This document shows positions 12,749 through 23,990 of a stretch of DNA of 64,000 nt, one piece after another; position 1 is the first letter of the stretch, and each line of letters starts with the position of its first letter. The translations under genes were made by a program, and so were the position numbers. The notes below the pieces were generated by a model that saw only the letters and a program-made list of their open reading frames with translations, did not search any database and was not told the origin of the DNA. Origin of the DNA: Platynereis dumerilii (lineage: Eukaryota > Annelida > Polychaeta > Phyllodocida > Nereididae). Location of the stretch: assembly GCA_026936325.1 (NCBI GenBank), contig JAPTHN010000002.1, forward strand, positions 16,842,142-16,906,141, given 5' to 3'.

Positions 12749-12810
12749 AGGTCAGAGGTCAGGCCAAAGGCCATCACGTGACCATGTCCAAAAGGTCCAG
12801 GTCAAAGTGA
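12749..12810. promoter_or_regulatory. Cluster of putative nuclear-receptor and bHLH sites
   Basis: A perfect direct repeat of AGGTCA with 1-bp spacing (12749-12761) is followed by the palindrome TCACGTGA (12774-12781) and a second DR1-like site AGGTCAAAGTGA (12799-12810). These match known binding sequences for RXR/HNF4/COUP-type receptors and for MITF/TFE/USF-type bHLH factors. The cluster is about 0.85 kb upstream of the first visible meteorin exon. Function is inferred from the motifs only. Confidence 0.35.
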
Positions 12811-13628
12811 TGGGTGTTCACTTGAGAGGGCAAAGAGACCTCTTGGGCCCAAGACTTTGAAGGGATCACCAAGTTTTAGTTCTTCAGCTCCCAGGTGTGA
12901 GATAACATCAGCAACATTTGTTGATAACCTCCCAAGTTTATCACACTTCAAAGAAGAATTTAGATGGAAGTATTCTTTTGAAATACTCTTAACATTACAA
13001 TGTATTTTTAGGCTCGGAGCACCAGATGTTGTAATTTGTAATATAGGCCTATATATATTCTTCAATATTGGGTAGGCTAGATAATTAGTGTGTATCTACC
13101 ATGGCCATTCAACAAATATTCTCCTTAATCAAGCGGTTTTCCATCACGCAATGTACTTTTTGATCATACTTAGAACATGGACCAATTGTGATTGTTCCAT
13201 GCTTCGAATTTTTAACACACCGCATATTTATTTGTCACACTATTTAATTATTTGTTTATCTCACTTTGTGTTTGTTTGTAACAACATGTATTTGTTTATC
13301 ACACTGCATTTGTTTATCACACCATGTGTTTGTTTATTACACCATATGTATTTGTTTATCACAATTCACAGAACTGTTGATAACAACAGGCAGTGTCTTC
13401 ATCACTGCATCCTACAATTTTGGAAGTTCGACAATGACTTACAGTTAGCACAATAATTATTTGCACACTTTGATCATTCATTGTATTTCACAGAAAATGT
13501 ACTCTGTAATAGCTTTAAAGCTCCTAAAATTTCAGTTCGTTCCAGGTGTATTCCATAATTGACCATGAATATAACAGCTTATAACGTATAAAATCACTTT
13601 ACATGATTGTCTTATTTGTATTTTGCAG

Positions 13629-14984
13629 GGATGGCCCTTCTGAGAGGTGGGGAGTGAAGCAGGTCCAAGGGCAATGTGCAGAAGGAAGCATATTATGGCG
13701 CCCCCCTAGGGGAGCCCTGAGAATCACTCTGGGATTGCCCTCCTCAGATTATGTCCTTGCCTGCTTTTCACTGTCCTCGGAGCACACCAGGGCTAAGTTG
13801 TCCATAGAAGACAAGGACACACCCCATGGCTTGAGAGACTTGGTCTACACTGACCATTTGCCCAAACAGGTCACCCCAGAAGTGTGCATCAAGGGCATTC
13901 ACAATGTCACCCTCTACATTGAGTCCGAGATGGACCGCAAGGCGGAAACGGTCGGAAAGGTCCTCCTCACGTACGACCTTGAGGCCATCGACAAGAAACA
14001 CTTTCAGGACGACTTACAAGGTAGGAATAGCAGGCCTGGAGGCACAACAATCAGTGGCGGATACAGGGGGGGGGCTAGGGGGCCCGGGCCCCCTAGACCC
14101 CTGAGATTAATAGTAGTATTTTGAAGAAAATACGTGACAACGCGGGCCCGCGAATGCCAAAACACACCCGGACCCCCTAAATGACCCTGTCTGGATCCGC
14201 CACTGACAATTAAATAAAAAATATACATATCATGTCTGATACTAGAGTTACAAATCAGATTTTATTAATTTAAATAAATGATAAAAAACAGATATTTAAT
14301 ATCTCTATGATAAAACAGACAAAGAATGAATATGGTGAATATCTTTTAAGATTCTCTTATGCCCTGGTGGTTTTAGAGTTTTTGTTGGCCTATCAACAGT
14401 TTTGCAAATATGAGCTACATATATATATTAACACTCCTGTTTCTTTCTTGCAGATTGCCGTCCGTGCACTGATGAAGAATTACTGTCTGCATTTTGCTCA
14501 AAAGATTTTGGTGAGTTTCTCAGTATGTTCCGAATCATCATCTTTGAATGAATGCCTCCCCAAATTATATACATCCGAAGTTGGAAAAACAAAACGATTT
14601 TTACCCAATTTTGTAATTTAATTTCCAGTTGTTAAAGGAGAAATAGAGGAGGTCAAGTCGAACCATGAGGAAGAAGAGAGTCGGATTTACATCAAGATCG
14701 CTCATCTTTACCGGCAAGTTTCAAGAGTTTTCGTAAGACGGGATTTACCCGAAGGTCAACTCCAAGATGGTTCGCTAGCCACAACTTCACCAGTGAGGGA
14801 CGCTTTAAGAGGAGTGATTGTCTCTTCGGACAAATGTGGCGTCTCAAAAGGCAAAGGACAATTCTTGTTCATGGGGAAAATAAGACTCGGAAGAGCCATT
14901 CTGCATTGCGCCCCCAGAGCTCCAGATTTTGAAAAACTTTGGGAGGCAGCCGTCAAAAATGAAACAAACCCCTGCGTCATGTGA
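13629..14984 (+). CDS. METRN: Meteorin / meteorin-like secreted protein, 3' three exons
   Basis: Three coding exons: 13629-14020, 14454-14510 and 14629-14984 (TGA), with AG/GT borders and compatible phases. The conceptual protein matches meteorin throughout: QCAEGSILWRPPRGALRITL, then DCRPCTDEELLSAFCSKDF, IYIKIAHLYRQVSRVF, and the C-terminal CGVSKGKGQFLFMGKIRLG ... CAPRAPDF ... NPCVM. Meteorins are secreted, cysteine-rich factors acting on glia and neurites in vertebrates. The first exon, which should carry the signal peptide and a C-x-W-x-G-S-G-L segment, was not found, so the entry is 5'-partial. The exon at 13629 begins with one base completing a codon. A hAT-type MITE sits in the first visible intron. 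AATAAA lies at 16165, giving a 3' UTR of about 1.2 kb. Tail-to-tail with the DYDC gene. Confidence 0.92.
14052..14205. mobile_element. hAT-type MITE, 154 bp
   Basis: Inverted termini CAGTGGCGGATACAGG and CCTGTCTGGATCCGCCACTG bound a GC-rich body. The flanks ACAACAAT and ACAATTAA match only in part as an 8-bp duplication. It lies in a meteorin intron. Confidence 0.7.
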
Positions 14985-14999
14985 CAGTGAAATAACACT

Positions 15000-16164
15000 T
15001 TGGTCTCGAATTAAAAGGAAATGAGACAATTTTGACTCTGGGCCTACAATCATCATTACGCCTTCGAATATTTAAAAGGTCTTCGGAGTCGAAAACAAAA
15101 CTTGTTTTGTGCAATATTACTTAAAATGGAAATGACACTGGCAAAATTAAGGAGCTGTAATTGTTGCTTCTTCCAAGGATGCTTGAAGAAGGCCTAATGA
15201 AATGTCTTATATTTTTTCTTTCACTTTCATACAATTCATTTGGTGTATGAGCCACTCAGACATTGAGTATGAATATTGTTTTTAAGTGTTTAATGTGCCA
15301 TTTACACGATTTATGCCTGCAGCACCTCAGCGACAAGCTGTAACTAGTGATTTTGTTGTAACCTGATTTTGAAAAAATTACCTTGCAAGTTGTTGTCTTG
15401 CTATATGGAATTTCTCTTTACATGTGGTCAGACCATTGTACAGTAGTGTTTCAGTTACCAATGCCTTTTCAACTAAAAAGGAGGAAGTGAAATTTTAAGA
15501 AATGTAAACCACATTTTACTTACAGATGTTGCCATTTTATTCCAAATATATTGTTGTCTGTTGATTGTTGAAAGGTATTGTACTTAATTTTTTTGCATGC
15601 CCACTGCCCATTACACTACTTAATTGGTCAATAAATGTAGATTTACTGCTTGGTGATAAATTTGCTCAAATGTTGACAAGGCTTGTTAAATTGTTAATTC
15701 ATTCTCAATATGCCTGTCATTGCCTGACCAATATAGTGAATGCATGGTTTAATATGCAGGTTGTAATATTTGGGCTATGTGATTAACCCATTCCTTATGA
15801 ACTTTTCTGGCCTGGCCTGCCTTTTCCCTCTCACTCATCAAAACAGCAACACATTTCATATTTTCAGTATTTTCACCCTGCATCTCAATATTTGGTGCCT
15901 GGACCAGGTCAAGCCCAATCTGCATGACAGAGCATGCCATGACTAATGCAGGCCAGACAAGGACCTGCCAGTGCCTGTTGCATGTAAATATTATCCTAAC
16001 AATGCAACCCTATACTGCAGGGTGTGCTGGACAATGTAAATAGCTGCAGGACAGCTGCCAAAGAATTATAGAAAATGAAGGTGCTGGTCCGCCATGAAAT
16101 ATATATCTACTGTTGAATGTGCAGATTATATTTTGAAGAAATGTCATATATGTGAATAATTATA
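15000..16164 (+). other. Probable 3' UTR of the meteorin-like gene
   Basis: AT-rich, no coding frame, between the meteorin stop codon and the first good polyadenylation signal. Confidence 0.6.
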
Positions 16165-16170
16165 AATAAA
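16165..16170 (+). terminator. Polyadenylation signal for the meteorin-like gene
   Basis: AATAAA in TATAAATAAACATG, about 1.2 kb after the stop codon, with T/G-rich sequence following. Confidence 0.55.
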
Positions 16171-16767
16171 CATGCTATGGAATTAAAGTCCACTGCTTTG
16201 AAGTTGTTTTTCATTTCGTGCTATGATGATAATTAGAGCAAAGGTGAAAGAGGCAGCTAACTGAAGCAAACTAAAATTGCCAGTTGCCTTAACCATTTGG
16301 CCACCATTGAACCTTTTTGTTTTTTAGTTTTTAACTACGCAGCAATCACTATAAGGCCTAATTAGGCTCAAGACCAGTTCAGCAGAGGAAGACCACATTT
16401 TCAAGGAAACCTCCTACATATCGTTGTGTTTACTGCATGTTGTCTGAAACTGTTTCATTCCATATCTTTTGTAGGCCTTTAACAAATAAGAAAGACCAAA
16501 AAATGTTCACTTTTTTTTCCAAGACTGTATTCTCAACAAGTTCAACAACAAATATCACAGAACATAATTATACAAACTTGCATCAACAATGGTGAGGTAC
16601 AAAAGGGATTTTTGAATATATTATAAGTAAGGCATTTGGATCAAATGCGGAACAACAAAATTCCACTTTGCCTGAGCAAATTTCATTGAAAAATTCATTT
16701 GTATAGCTACAGTATATATGCATCAATTGTGATATGAAAAAAGAGAAAGATAAGAAAACATTTGAGT

Positions 16768-17261
16768 TAGACCCCGAAGTCGGTCAGAGATAAAAAATCT
16801 GACTTGCTTGGCAAGAACTTCGACTGACTAGTCAGCTAAGTTGTTTAACTCTGACTTCACTTGACTTCAATTAACCTCAGCTTACTTCAACATCTTATTG
16901 ATATTTATTAGGGGCTTTTGTAAAATATTCCTTAACAGTGCATTATAATTTCGCAATTTTCAAAATTTGTGCACTTGGAGAATTGTGTAGTTAGCAAATG
17001 TGACGAGATTTTTAGGGATTTTTGTATGTTGCATAGACCTTAAAAAGTTTTAAAAGAGTATGAAATATGTGCTGTGCTCTTTATGCTGTTTAAAATGATA
17101 CCAAAACCATTTCTGTGAGGAAAAAATTGGTTAAGTTATGCAACAATGACTTGACTTTAGCTGACTGAAATCTGACTTGACTTGAGTGAACTTCAACTTG
17201 CTGCTAGGAAAGCTAACTATGACTTGACTAGTCGACTTTCTGTAGTCGACTTCGGGGTCTA
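16768..17261. mobile_element. hAT-type MITE, 494 bp, perfect 8-bp target duplication
   Basis: The termini TAGACCCCGAAGTCG and CGACTTCGGGGTCTA are perfect inverse copies. ATTTGAGT is duplicated exactly on both sides (16760-16767 and 17262-17269). Many GACTT/GACTTCA steps lie just inside each end, as expected of transposase-binding subterminal repeats. No ORF. It lies between the convergent meteorin and DYDC genes. Confidence 0.9.
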
Positions 17262-17527
17262 ATTTGAGTAAGTCCATATAAATTTAAGTTCAAGGTGATC
17301 AAAAATATTTCAATTTTATCATAGGCGTACAGCTCTGAAATTGTTTCAATACAAATCAATACATTTCAATCAGTGAAGAGCTGTAAATAGCACGCTTATT
17401 ATAAGTGAACAACTTGTCAATATAATAAATTATCAATATAAGGCAACAGTGATATATATACAATGGAGTGACAATACTTGACCGATTTCGTTCACATGCA
17501 AAAACCTGATGTGATCAATATACAAGA

Positions 17528-17533
17528 TTTATT
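17528..17533 (-). terminator. Polyadenylation signal for the DYDC-like gene
   Basis: TTTATT on the plus strand is AATAAA on the minus strand, about 180 bp beyond the stop codon. Confidence 0.5.
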
Positions 17534-17708
17534 ATTATAAATACATTATATATAATATCATATAAATAAATCTGTGTACAAACATGTACTGATGCTAAAT
17601 CAAAGTCATTTGTAAATTGTTGATTTGATGAGGTTGATCGCGGATATATATGTAAAGAAGTCAAGAAGCCAATACTACTTTATAATCTATTATTATTCAT
17701 TAAATTAA

Positions 17709-20462
17709 CTATGATTCAGCAGTGTCTGTTTGGTCAATGTTGGGGTCTGCAGTTGTCTCAGTAGGTCCGTCCGTAGGTTGGTCGTCGTTTGTTGGCACGG
17801 ACTCTTCAGCAGCTCCGCTATTTTCAGCGTCTTCCCCGCCATCTTTGTTTTGCTCCTCGTCATTATTGGCATCAACGGTGTCGCCACCTGGGTTATTGTC
17901 CTCTTTGTTATCACCTTGTTGTTCTTCATTGGGAGTCTGTTCAGTTTGATCTTCATCAGTAACATTTTGATCATCACTGGTCTGATTCTGGTCTTCCGAT
18001 GCAACGGCCGGTGCTTGTTCCTCTGCAACTTCTTGTTGATTGGAAGAATTTAAAGCATCTTCCTCCTGCAAAAATCACATTTCTTGAATTAGAAATTTTG
18101 TCAATTATCAAAATAATCAAAGCAGCTAACTAAATTTGATTGCTCAGCCTCACATATACATGGCAACCATTCAGGCCCACAAACTGACAAAGGACCTCCA
18201 ATATGCCACATAATTATTTCCAGAATTGTCAAATCCCCATCAAATATGTAAATATCGAACAATGAACAGAAATTCAGTAGATTTGATAACCTTTCAAAAT
18301 ATTATAAAAGAAGGAAATGAACAATTTTTACAAAAAGACATCAAGTGAAAAAATAAAATGATGTGAAAAATATTCAGGTTAATGAGCATATCGGGAACAA
18401 ACAAGATGTTAGTAGCAAAGTTCATAAATTAAAACTTGTGAACAAGGACCAAGCAGTGCAAGCACCAGAAATTATTTCAATCACCACATCTGTTAATCCT
18501 GTGTCCTGAAGCGCCTCATCATTGACCGGCTTTTTATAATTTTGTTAAAAGACTAGAAATGCCCATTGTGACAAAATAGAGTATTTAAAAACGGGTATGT
18601 AGTTATAGCTACCAAATTCTCTTTTCAGTCAGGCAGTGTAGTTGCCATGGTGATGCAATGCAAGCGGGGAATTGATTTTGGAAAAATGTATGCAGAAAAA
18701 ATGTTGAAAAAAAAATTTGGGAATTTTTTTTTCTGAAATTGGAAAAAGCAGTAGCCCAGTCCCCTCAGGAAAACAATGTAAGTGCACTGTGGGAAAAAAG
18801 GTAGCCCATTCGGCTCAAGTCCAATATCCGGTTAAGTAGTTCCAGTGAGACTCTTTACTCTTTAAAATCATTGCGTCACAACTGTTGTCATGGCGTCACA
18901 TGGGGGCTGCCGCCCCACAACCCCGCTCATTGGCCGAAACATTTGTTATGATGACGTCACAACCAAATAACACCCTTATTGTTACACCATGGAACTATTT
19001 GGTCCTTCCATTGGACTTTAACCGCCCATTCCCCTCAGGTAAAAATTTTGACCCTGTCCAGAGACTGAAAAAGGTAGGCCGATTTCCTCTTTTTTTATTT
19101 CCCCTTTTTTAGAAAAAAAAGAAAAGAATTCGTGAAAATGAAAAAAAGTTTGAAAAAAAAAAAAATTCTAAATCTTTAAAAAAAAAATTTTGGAAAATTT
19201 TTTTTTTTTGAAATTGGAAAAAATAAGTAGCCCACTTTTTGCAGGACATCAATATTAGTACACTGGTTTGGCAGTCGTGGGTCACCCAGACGCCTCGTAA
19301 GAGGGACCGAAGCATCCAGAATAGCGCCTTTGTATAGATAGATAAACTGCTGATTTTCATGTTAAAAATGCTATCACACAATTATTGTTAGGTAAGACAA
19401 AATGTTGTTAGTGGACCAGCATTCCTCAGATCTAATCAAGCTAATCATTTGAACCTGAGTATCAGTGGATTCCTGCAAGTCTGACGGTTCCTCTTTTTCT
19501 TCAAGGGGTGGCAGATTTGTGTGTTTTTCTTCCCCACCCATTTCAACATTTGCTTCGTCCTGAAAATTTCTTTCATGCTACTTTAACTTGTCCAAACTCA
19601 TTATCGGGTTGGCACAGAGCCAAAGACGGCAAAATCCGAAATTACAATCAGAAACAAGTCAATTCAAAATAATAATAATTGATTAATTATCAAAGGAACT
19701 GATTTTTGACAAAACACGAAAGTATATACATTAATCATATATGGGAAAATTTAAATCCAAAGATGCACAATAACTGTAAACATGCAAATTTCAGAAATTA
19801 AATTTAATGCATTGAACAAAATTTAATGGAAATAATTTCAGTAACAAAGTGTCTCACATTAATTTCCTTGTATTAAGACAGCATGCATCACTGATTTTAT
19901 GAGGACAAAAAATGCAAAATACAATGTCATTCACAAGTGAAATTTAAAATGATGCATTGCATAGAAAATCATATTAACACTTGACTATAAATTAAAGGCC
20001 TATGTGATCATTGCAGAATTCAAATGCTTGCACCCACCTTTTTCTTTTCATTTTCTAGTTTATCGAAAGCCTTTTTTTCCTCTGCCATTTTCTTCCTTTT
20101 TTCCGCCTCAATTGCGAAATTCTTTCTTTCTTGTTCCAGTTTTGCAGTTTCCTTTACTTTCTAAAGAGAAAAAGCAATTCTACAAGCTCAGGGCCATTGT
20201 TGTGGCTCGCATCCACCCACTAGAATTAATTCATTCATATAATAGTCTATTTAACTTACAAGTAGAAATGGATTTGAAAAATTGTCAGCATATAATTATT
20301 GTGCAAACTACAAACCTTTTGATGGTCTTTTACATTGTCCAGGTATTTGTACAACCATTGCGCCATGTACTCAATGGGGTCAATCGGTCTCTTCTCCGAC
20401 ACTTCGCAAAGACATTCTGTTAAACATGGTCCAAGCTCTGCTTTCAAATATTCCGTATCCAT
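17709..20462 (-). CDS. DYDC1/2: DPY30-domain protein of the DYDC1/2 type
   Basis: Four coding exons, all phase 0: 20462-20316, 20160-20038, 19559-19455, 18065-17709 (TAG), giving 243 residues. Residues 1-49 are a Dpy-30 motif (LGPCLTECLCEVSEKRPIDP, then EYMAQWLYKY), the dimerising helix pair that docks on amphipathic helices. Residues 50-90 are a charged helix (KLEQERKNFAIEAEKRKK) and 91-243 an acidic, Gln/Asn/Asp-rich disordered tail. DYDC proteins are linked to cilia and sperm. The start ATG directly follows an acceptor (TTTTCAG/TC ATG). A non-coding first exon probably ends at 20668 (CAG/GTATTG). The third intron donor (CAG/GTTCAA) is weak. DYDC1 and DYDC2 cannot be told apart here; an AK7 or NME5 Dpy-30 tail is unlikely because the motif is N-terminal. 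Confidence 0.88.
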
Positions 20463-20667
20463 GACTGAAAATGAAGCAAGAACATTCTTACAGTAAATCA
20501 CAATCATCCAGCCTACTCAAGACAAGTCAAGAAATTTATTAGCATGGGCGATATTACGGAGAGTAGCAACAGATCTCCAAAAGCCTCACACAGAGCAGTC
20601 CAAACATATTTAAACTATTTTAAACACTTAAAATATGATAAACGTCAAGGAAAAGTTAAACCAATAC

Positions 20668-20780
20668 CTGAATAGTAGAAAATAAGTCTTTAAATGGAAT
20701 GACAACGTTTTCCTTTGCCTCACCACCGACTTCTCACTCAAAAATAAGCTGGTTGCCAGGACGCTCTTGCTTAGCAACGG
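20668..20780 (-). promoter_or_regulatory. DYDC promoter region with X-box-like site
   Basis: Upstream of the inferred non-coding exon (donor at 20668/20667) lie GGTTGCCAGG (20751-20760) and CTTGCTTAGCAAC (20766-20778). The latter differs from the RFX X-box GTTGCTTGGCAAC at two positions. RFX factors drive many cilia genes, which fits the DYDC family. No TATA box is seen. Confidence 0.5.
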
Positions 20781-21558
20781 AGCAAGCACCAGAGGGCACC
20801 TGTTGAGCTGAATTCTGTATTTTGTGCTCTCTGGTGGCCAGAGCAGATAAATTTGACTTTTTCTTAATCCTGGACAGCCAGACCTGTGGAAAATCTTTGG
20901 TTAGATTTATCAATCATTAATTTAGTTTTAAATGTTGGGCAGTTTGGCCTATCTACTCGAATCGTTACAGGACATCCGACACCAAACCAGATATACATAG
21001 AAGTAGAGGTCATAATAAACAATTGTATGTGTTTTATAGCCGTACTGATAAAAGAAAATATTTTTGGTGCAATCGAATTGTAAATAAATGGAATAATTTA
21101 GATGAAAGAACTATTAATTCTGTTTCAATCAAGAATTTTATAACTAATTTGAAAATGTTAAATTCTGCTAGTTAGTGGGAGTTACGTTGTAATTTTTACT
21201 TAAACTCCCATTGTTTTTGTATTGTTCACATGTTGTTCTTTTTAATAAATCAATCAAATCAAATCAAAACCAGATGTATTTTTTAAAAATAATTTAACAT
21301 GCTGCAGTTGGCCGTATTATCATGTACATCTAATTTCTTAATGAGGCATTGCATGGTTGATTTAGGAATGAATATTCGGGGACTTCGCAAGCTTGAAATA
21401 AATAAATAATGTGACTGTTACCGTGAAATTAAATAATTTCCCACAGAGGAAATTAATCCAAGCCCCGGGAGTTCCTAATGTGTAGCCCTCGACGTTAGGG
21501 GGCGATCTTTTAATTTCTGGGGGGGGGGCAAGTGACCAAGACTCCAAAAAGAGTGCGG
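20781..21558. other. Unassigned, no gene seen
   Basis: AT-rich. The stretch at 20900-21260 (IVTGHPTPNQIYIEV, then a 3' end with AATAAATCAATCAAATCAAA) looks like the tail of an old LINE or retrogene, but nothing firm can be said. Confidence 0.3.
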
Positions 21559-21852
21559 TAGGGTGCCGCGAAATTTCGGTACATCGATATATCGCGATAT
21601 TTTGCCTTTTGATATACGCATGTATATCGTATCGTGGGGCATGTACCGAGACACATACTTTATTGAAAAGACCCTTGCAAAAGCCTGCGAATCCATAGGA
21701 AACTTCCCAAATTCGTCACATTTTTGTAAACATGGCAAATCTGGGTCACTGTGTCTCGAAGTTTGTGCAATGTATCGTATTGTGTATCGTATCTTGACCA
21801 CCGTATCGGGGTATGTATTGTATCGTGGTATAGGCGTATCGTTACACCCCCA
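21559..21852. mobile_element. hAT-like MITE, 294 bp
   Basis: Starts TAGGGTG and ends CACCCCCA, with internal repeats of ATCGTATCG. The flanks GAGTGCGG (21551-21558) and GAGCGCGG (21853-21860) are an 8-bp target duplication with one CpG-type change. No ORF. Confidence 0.7.
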
Positions 21853-21893
21853 GAGCGCGGACACCAAAATATCGCCAGCTAAAAACATTTAAA

Positions 21894-22092
21894 AAACAGA
21901 CCACAGCAATGACAGCTCCACTTCCAAAAAAAGTGCTCATCGACACAAAAACAACATCTACACCATATATATGTGAAGAGCACAAATAAATGCACTATAA
22001 TCACCACCACACCAAAAGCTACCAAAACAGTGGTGGCACCCAAAAATAGTGACTGCTGCGACTGCACTTACGAAAAAAAAAAAGGACTACAC
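21894..22092. repeat. A-rich degenerate array, left half
   Basis: Irregular units of AAAAACA followed by GTG- or CAC-containing steps. The same kind of array continues at 35053-35260. The two halves were joined before the 22093-35052 insertion, as the GGACTACAC duplication shows. Confidence 0.65.
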
Positions 22093-22899
22093 TAGGGTGG
22101 TCCAAAAACGCTTTCTTCAGAATTTATCTGATTTGAAACTTGCATTCTGATCTTATGTGGATAGAAGGCATTGTGTAAAAATTTCAGCAAAATCAATTAA
22201 TATTTAGAGGTGGCACAGAGCCGTTGAAGTTTAACATGTATTGCCCATCAGCAGGTCTACCTCAAAATTATCGGTATTTGCAAATCTTGCTATAACAGCG
22301 AATTATTTTGATCAAGTACCCTTTTTTTTAGTATGTCCAGGATGCCCAATCCAGTCCTGATAGTCTTTCTGACTTACAATGTTTCGTAGCAGGTCAGCAT
22401 AGATATTACATAGGTTAATTATCAAGCCTTTTTCATAAAATCAGGCAAATATTTCACTTACTGTGAACAATAAATTAAAGATAACCCCCCAGATATTACT
22501 TTGCTATGCCAATTCTATCATATACTAAAAACTCAGGAACAAAAATTCACTTCTGACAAAGATCTGGGAAATTGACCAATCTTCAGTTCCGCGCATGAGG
22601 AATTACATTATAAACTTCGAGGGCTTTGTGCCACCTCTAAATATTAACCGATTTTGTTGAAATTTTGCATGTGTTTGTTTTACCAGGGACAGTTAGAGGG
22701 GACTGCTGACTTGACCTACATTACGCTAGGATCGCTAGTAGTCTGTCTCATTACGTCACACCACCACCCAGTATGAACGGCCAATTAAGGTACTAGCGCT
22801 GTTATTGTTTGCATGGCTGTCAGCATGCCTTGCTTACCCGCACCAGTGATGTTGGGCCTTGTTATTGCGGCAGGCTGAGCTAGCAAGTCAAGTAAGTCA

Positions 22900-23812
22900 A
22901 TCCACATGAAGCTATTTGACCACCTGTATCACTTAGCCACCCTTGACAATTGATACTTCCTAATAATATCATGACACTTTGGTCAAACTCTGACTCAACT
23001 TGAGTCTAAAGCACTCCGTAGATTTAACTGCTGTCACCAGTCAAGCAGTCGTGCCGCCAAAGTGAACCCCCCCCCCCTCTTTATCTCACAGCCCTGCCCT
23101 ACACCCCCCCCCCTGCCCTGTCCTCCCCCTCATGTCCTGATCAGGTAGGGCTATTATCAAAATAAGCCCTTGTCTCTGCTCACAATAAAAACAATTTTTT
23201 TAACAACATATGCAACAAGGAAACATCACTTTTCTGTTCAGACTTCAGACCCAGTGTACTATTGCAATGTACAGTCTACAGAAACCACGACTATAGCCCC
23301 AAGACCCAACCCCTCTACTCCTCTCAAGCTCCAGCTACCAGTGCCACTCCTATCCATGCTATCTCCGGACAATATTGCGGTGAGGCCTAAAATGGCCAGT
23401 GGAGTTAAATTTCCTCACCTAAATATATTCCTACAATGAAATGACAAGTTCCTTTTCCAATTTAAGTGTAATTTGTATCAGCAAGTCCATTACAATCCTA
23501 TTATAAGTCTGGAAAATGTATGTCAATTTACCTATCTCCCTATTAATGTCTTCCCATGGATATACTATCCAAGATTATGTCCATTGTCTTCCTATCTATC
23601 TCTTCAGTTCTATCTTCATTCCATCTTCCTATTTTTTTCCATCTTCCTATGGCATGCATAGGCCTTAAGGGCTTGTATTATATGTATCCTAATCTTCCTA
23701 TCTATCTTCCTAAAAAGTTTCTATCCTATCTTCCTATCTATCTTTCTTGTTATCCATCTGTCTTGCTATCCATCTATCTTGCTAGCTATGATCCATCTAT
23801 CTTGCTATCTTG
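22900..23812. other. Low-complexity interior of the 12.3-kb element
   Basis: C runs at 23068 and 23105, then increasingly pure CTAT/CTTC repeats. ORFs here are products of simple repeats. Confidence 0.5.

Positions 23813-23901
<89 letters not shown>
23813..23901. repeat. (ATCT)n microsatellite
   Basis: About 22 uninterrupted copies of CTAT, preceded by degenerate copies from about 23570. Confidence 0.97.
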
Positions 23902-23902
<1 letters not shown>

Positions 23903-23990
23903 GGTTTGGTAAACTTAATGTCTATGCAAAAAACTAGATATTTCTACCTTATGCCAAAGCAAAGTTCCAGAAAATGCTTCTCCTCTTCAT

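Noticed and set aside
12802-13075. Overlapping ORFs on both strands (87 and 72 codons)
   Set aside because: No domain, no splice partner; mirror ORFs of the same stretch.
17705-18053. ORFs on both strands over the last DYDC exon (107 codons each way)
   Set aside because: Shadows of the acidic C-terminal exon, whose frame is fixed by phase-0 splicing to the Dpy-30 exons.
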